DNA of 7,144 bases from positions 1-7,144 of the forward strand of contig JAAYKS010000450.1 of assembly GCA_012522285.1 (NCBI GenBank), given 5' to 3'. This DNA is from Clostridiaceae bacterium (GTDB lineage: Bacteria > Bacillota > Clostridia > Saccharofermentanales > UBA5734). The notes beneath the pieces were generated by a model, which had not been told where the DNA came from, ran no database searches, and saw only the letters and a program-made list of their open reading frames with translations. How positions within the stretch are numbered: position 1 is the first letter of the stretch; each line of letters starts with the position of its first letter. Position numbers and translations under genes: made by a program. Positions 5,970 through 7,144 of the stretch are shown here, in pieces.

Positions 5970-6467
5970 ATGGAAAAAGTGCAAACGGCTTGCCGGTCGG
6001 TCACGGAAGAGAAAGACGCGATCGACACCTTGCGCCGGATCATTGTTTCGTACGAAAAAAAAGAAAGCAATCTGATCCAGATCCTGCATATGGCCCAGGC
6101 GTTGTTCGGGTACCTGCCCGATTCGGTGTTGCGGGTGATCGGCGAGGAAATGAACCTCCCGATGCCGGTGATCCACAGCGTCGTCTCGTTTTATTCCTAT
6201 TTTTCGACCCAGCCCAAAGGAAGGCATACCATCCAGGTCTGCCTTGGCACCGCCTGTTACGTCCGAGGGGGCACCCGGGTGCTGGATGCATTGAAAAACA
6301 GCCTCCAGATCGATGTCGCCCAGACGACCAGTGACGGCCGCTTTTCGCTCGAGGTCAAACGCTGTATCGGTTCGTGCGGTCTCGCACCGGCGATCCGGAT
6401 CGACCAGACCGTTCACAAGCGGGTCAATCCGACCCGCATCGACGAGATTCTGGATCTGTATCGCTAG
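5970..6467 (+). CDS. nuoE: NuoE-family [2Fe-2S] subunit (HndA/HydC-like) of a soluble NADH-linked oxidoreductase
   Basis: This 165-residue protein matches the usual NuoE length. An N-terminal helical region (to about 80, with AQALFGYLPD and PMPVIHSVVSFYSYF) precedes a thioredoxin-like [2Fe-2S] domain. The cluster ligands are visible as C91-x4-C96 (VCLGTACYVRG) and C132-x3-C136 (RCIGSCGLAPA), the NuoE pattern. In this family the cluster takes part in electron flow next to the FMN/NADH subunit. ATG 5970 has a very good GGAGGT (5957-5962) at 7 bases. The next gene, a NuoF/HydB-like subunit, starts 12 bases after the stop, so the two are surely one operon. In anaerobic Bacillota this pairing usually belongs to soluble bifurcating [FeFe]-hydrogenases or formate dehydrogenases rather than respiratory complex I; which of these applies cannot be told without the downstream genes. 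A run of eight A (6055-6062) is present in the frame. Confidence 0.92.
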   Translation: MEKVQTACRSVTEEKDAIDTLRRIIVSYEKKESNLIQILHMAQALFGYLPDSVLRVIGEEMNLPMPVIHSVVSFYSYFSTQPKGRHTIQVCLGTACYVRGGTRVLDALKNSLQIDVAQTTSDGRFSLEVKRCIGSCGLAPAIRIDQTVHKRVNPTRIDEILDLYR

Positions 6468-6479
6468 GGGGTGACGCGC

Positions 6480-7144
6480 ATGACATCAATCAGTACCGAA
6501 ACGATCATCACCGGGTTCGACGATCTTCAGAAACGCCGTGACCGTTTCCGCGAACAACACAAAGGCATCCGCCACACGGTACTCGTTTGTGCCGGTGCGG
6601 GATGTGTCTCCTGTGATTGTGCGGCTTGCAGCGAAGCCTTGGAGGCATCGCTGCGGGAAGCGGGACTTGCCGATTCAGTCGACGTGCGGAAAACAGGCTG
6701 TATGGGCATCTGCGACGTGGGTCCGATCATGGTGATTCAGCCGGACGATGTGTTGTACTGCAAACTCCGGCCGGAGGACATGCCGGAGATTGTACATCGG
6801 CACCTTGTGGAAGGACAGGTTGCGGTCGAACACTGTTTTGTCGACCCGGAGACCGGACAGCCGGTCGAGCATGTGGGAGAGATCCCGTTTTTCAGCAAAC
6901 AACATAAAATCGTGCTGAAAAATTGCGGAAGGACCGCGTTCGACGATCTGGACGAGTATATCTCCAACCAGGGCTTCGAAGCACTGTGCCGCGCCGTACG
7001 GGACATGACGCCCGAGTCGGTGATCGATGAAATCAAGCAATCCGGTCTCCGCGGCCGCGGAGGAGGCGGATTCCCGACCGGGCTCAAATGGGGTCTGGCG
7101 AGGAAAGCGGCAGGCGAGCGGAAATACATCATCTGCAACGCGGA
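6480..7144 (+). CDS. nuoF: NuoF/HydB-type NADH- and FMN-binding subunit, N-terminal part (3' end outside window)
   Basis: The first 221 codons are present and the frame is open at the right edge. Residues about 33-115 are a thioredoxin-like [2Fe-2S] domain, as in HydB/HndC but absent from respiratory NuoF, with C37-x4-C42 and C74-x3-C78 (TGCMGICDVGP). Three further cysteines, C45, C47 and C50, follow the first pair and are unusual. After a linker with FFSKQHKIVLKNCG comes the flavoprotein core, starting with SGLRGRGGGGFPTGLKW (188-204), the glycine-rich FMN/NADH-binding loop of NuoF, and KYIICNA at the edge. The enzyme exchanges electrons between NAD(H), FMN and iron-sulfur clusters. ATG 6480 is chosen because AGGGGG (6466-6471) lies 8 bases upstream; an in-frame GTG at 6471 is too close to that site. 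It is translated right after nuoE. The full HydB-type protein would be near 600 residues with a C-terminal iron-sulfur region, and a catalytic subunit should follow. Confidence 0.93.
   Translation, partial: MTSISTETIITGFDDLQKRRDRFREQHKGIRHTVLVCAGAGCVSCDCAACSEALEASLREAGLADSVDVRKTGCMGICDVGPIMVIQPDDVLYCKLRPEDMPEIVHRHLVEGQVAVEHCFVDPETGQPVEHVGEIPFFSKQHKIVLKNCGRTAFDDLDEYISNQGFEALCRAVRDMTPESVIDEIKQSGLRGRGGGGFPTGLKWGLARKAAGERKYIICNA

Noticed and set aside
6055..6062. Run of eight A in nuoE as a programmed frameshift site
   Set aside because: The zero frame continues into a complete NuoE with all four cysteines, and no useful alternative product follows a shift, so it is probably just Glu-Lys-Lys codons.
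5848..6075. 75-codon plus-strand frame overlapping the nuoE start
   Set aside because: It runs out of frame into nuoE, has no ribosome binding site and no resemblance to a known protein, while nuoE has a strong site and conserved cysteines.

Overview
The window looks like chromosomal DNA of an anaerobic, GC-rich member of the Bacillota (clostridial or erysipelotrich type). This rests on strong GGAGG-type ribosome binding sites, a soluble NuoE/NuoF-type pair like those of bifurcating hydrogenases, a clostridial LacZ-type beta-galactosidase and a CbbX/SpoVK-like AAA+ protein. The lineage is an inference; there is no marker gene. All genes seen are on the + strand.

Layout: (1) 1-113 is the AT-rich 3' end of a gene, probably a GNAT acetyltransferase. 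(2) 114-451 has no gene. It holds a compact array of GGGTTGCA repeats with a perfect 15-bp inverted repeat, an intrinsic terminator near 266-304 and a possible -10 box at 404-409. Base composition changes from AT-rich to GC-rich across this stretch. (3) 452-2461 encodes a 669-residue protein with a Sel1-like N-terminus and two tandem CbbX/SpoVK-type AAA+ modules. (4) 2514-5735 encodes a full-length cytoplasmic LacZ-type GH2 beta-galactosidase with its active site intact, only 52 bases after the AAA+ gene and without a visible terminator between them. (5) 5736-5969 is a promoter and leader region with a good extended -10 promoter and a possible 22-codon leader ORF. (6) 5970-6467 encodes a NuoE-family [2Fe-2S] protein, and 6480-7144 the first 221 codons of a NuoF/HydB-type NADH- and FMN-binding subunit, which runs off the window.

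How they fit: nuoE and nuoF form a tight operon (12-base gap). They are expected to be the NADH-oxidising or NAD-reducing half of a soluble, probably electron-bifurcating [FeFe]-hydrogenase or related complex whose catalytic subunit would lie downstream. LacZ supplies galactose and glucose from beta-galactosides for fermentation, and the hydrogenase-type complex would handle the resulting reductant; this metabolic link is general rather than shown by the sequence. The AAA+ protein has no obvious partner here. The least explained parts are the repeat array at 154-227, the asymmetric double AAA+ protein and the extra cysteines in the NuoF-like N-terminal domain.
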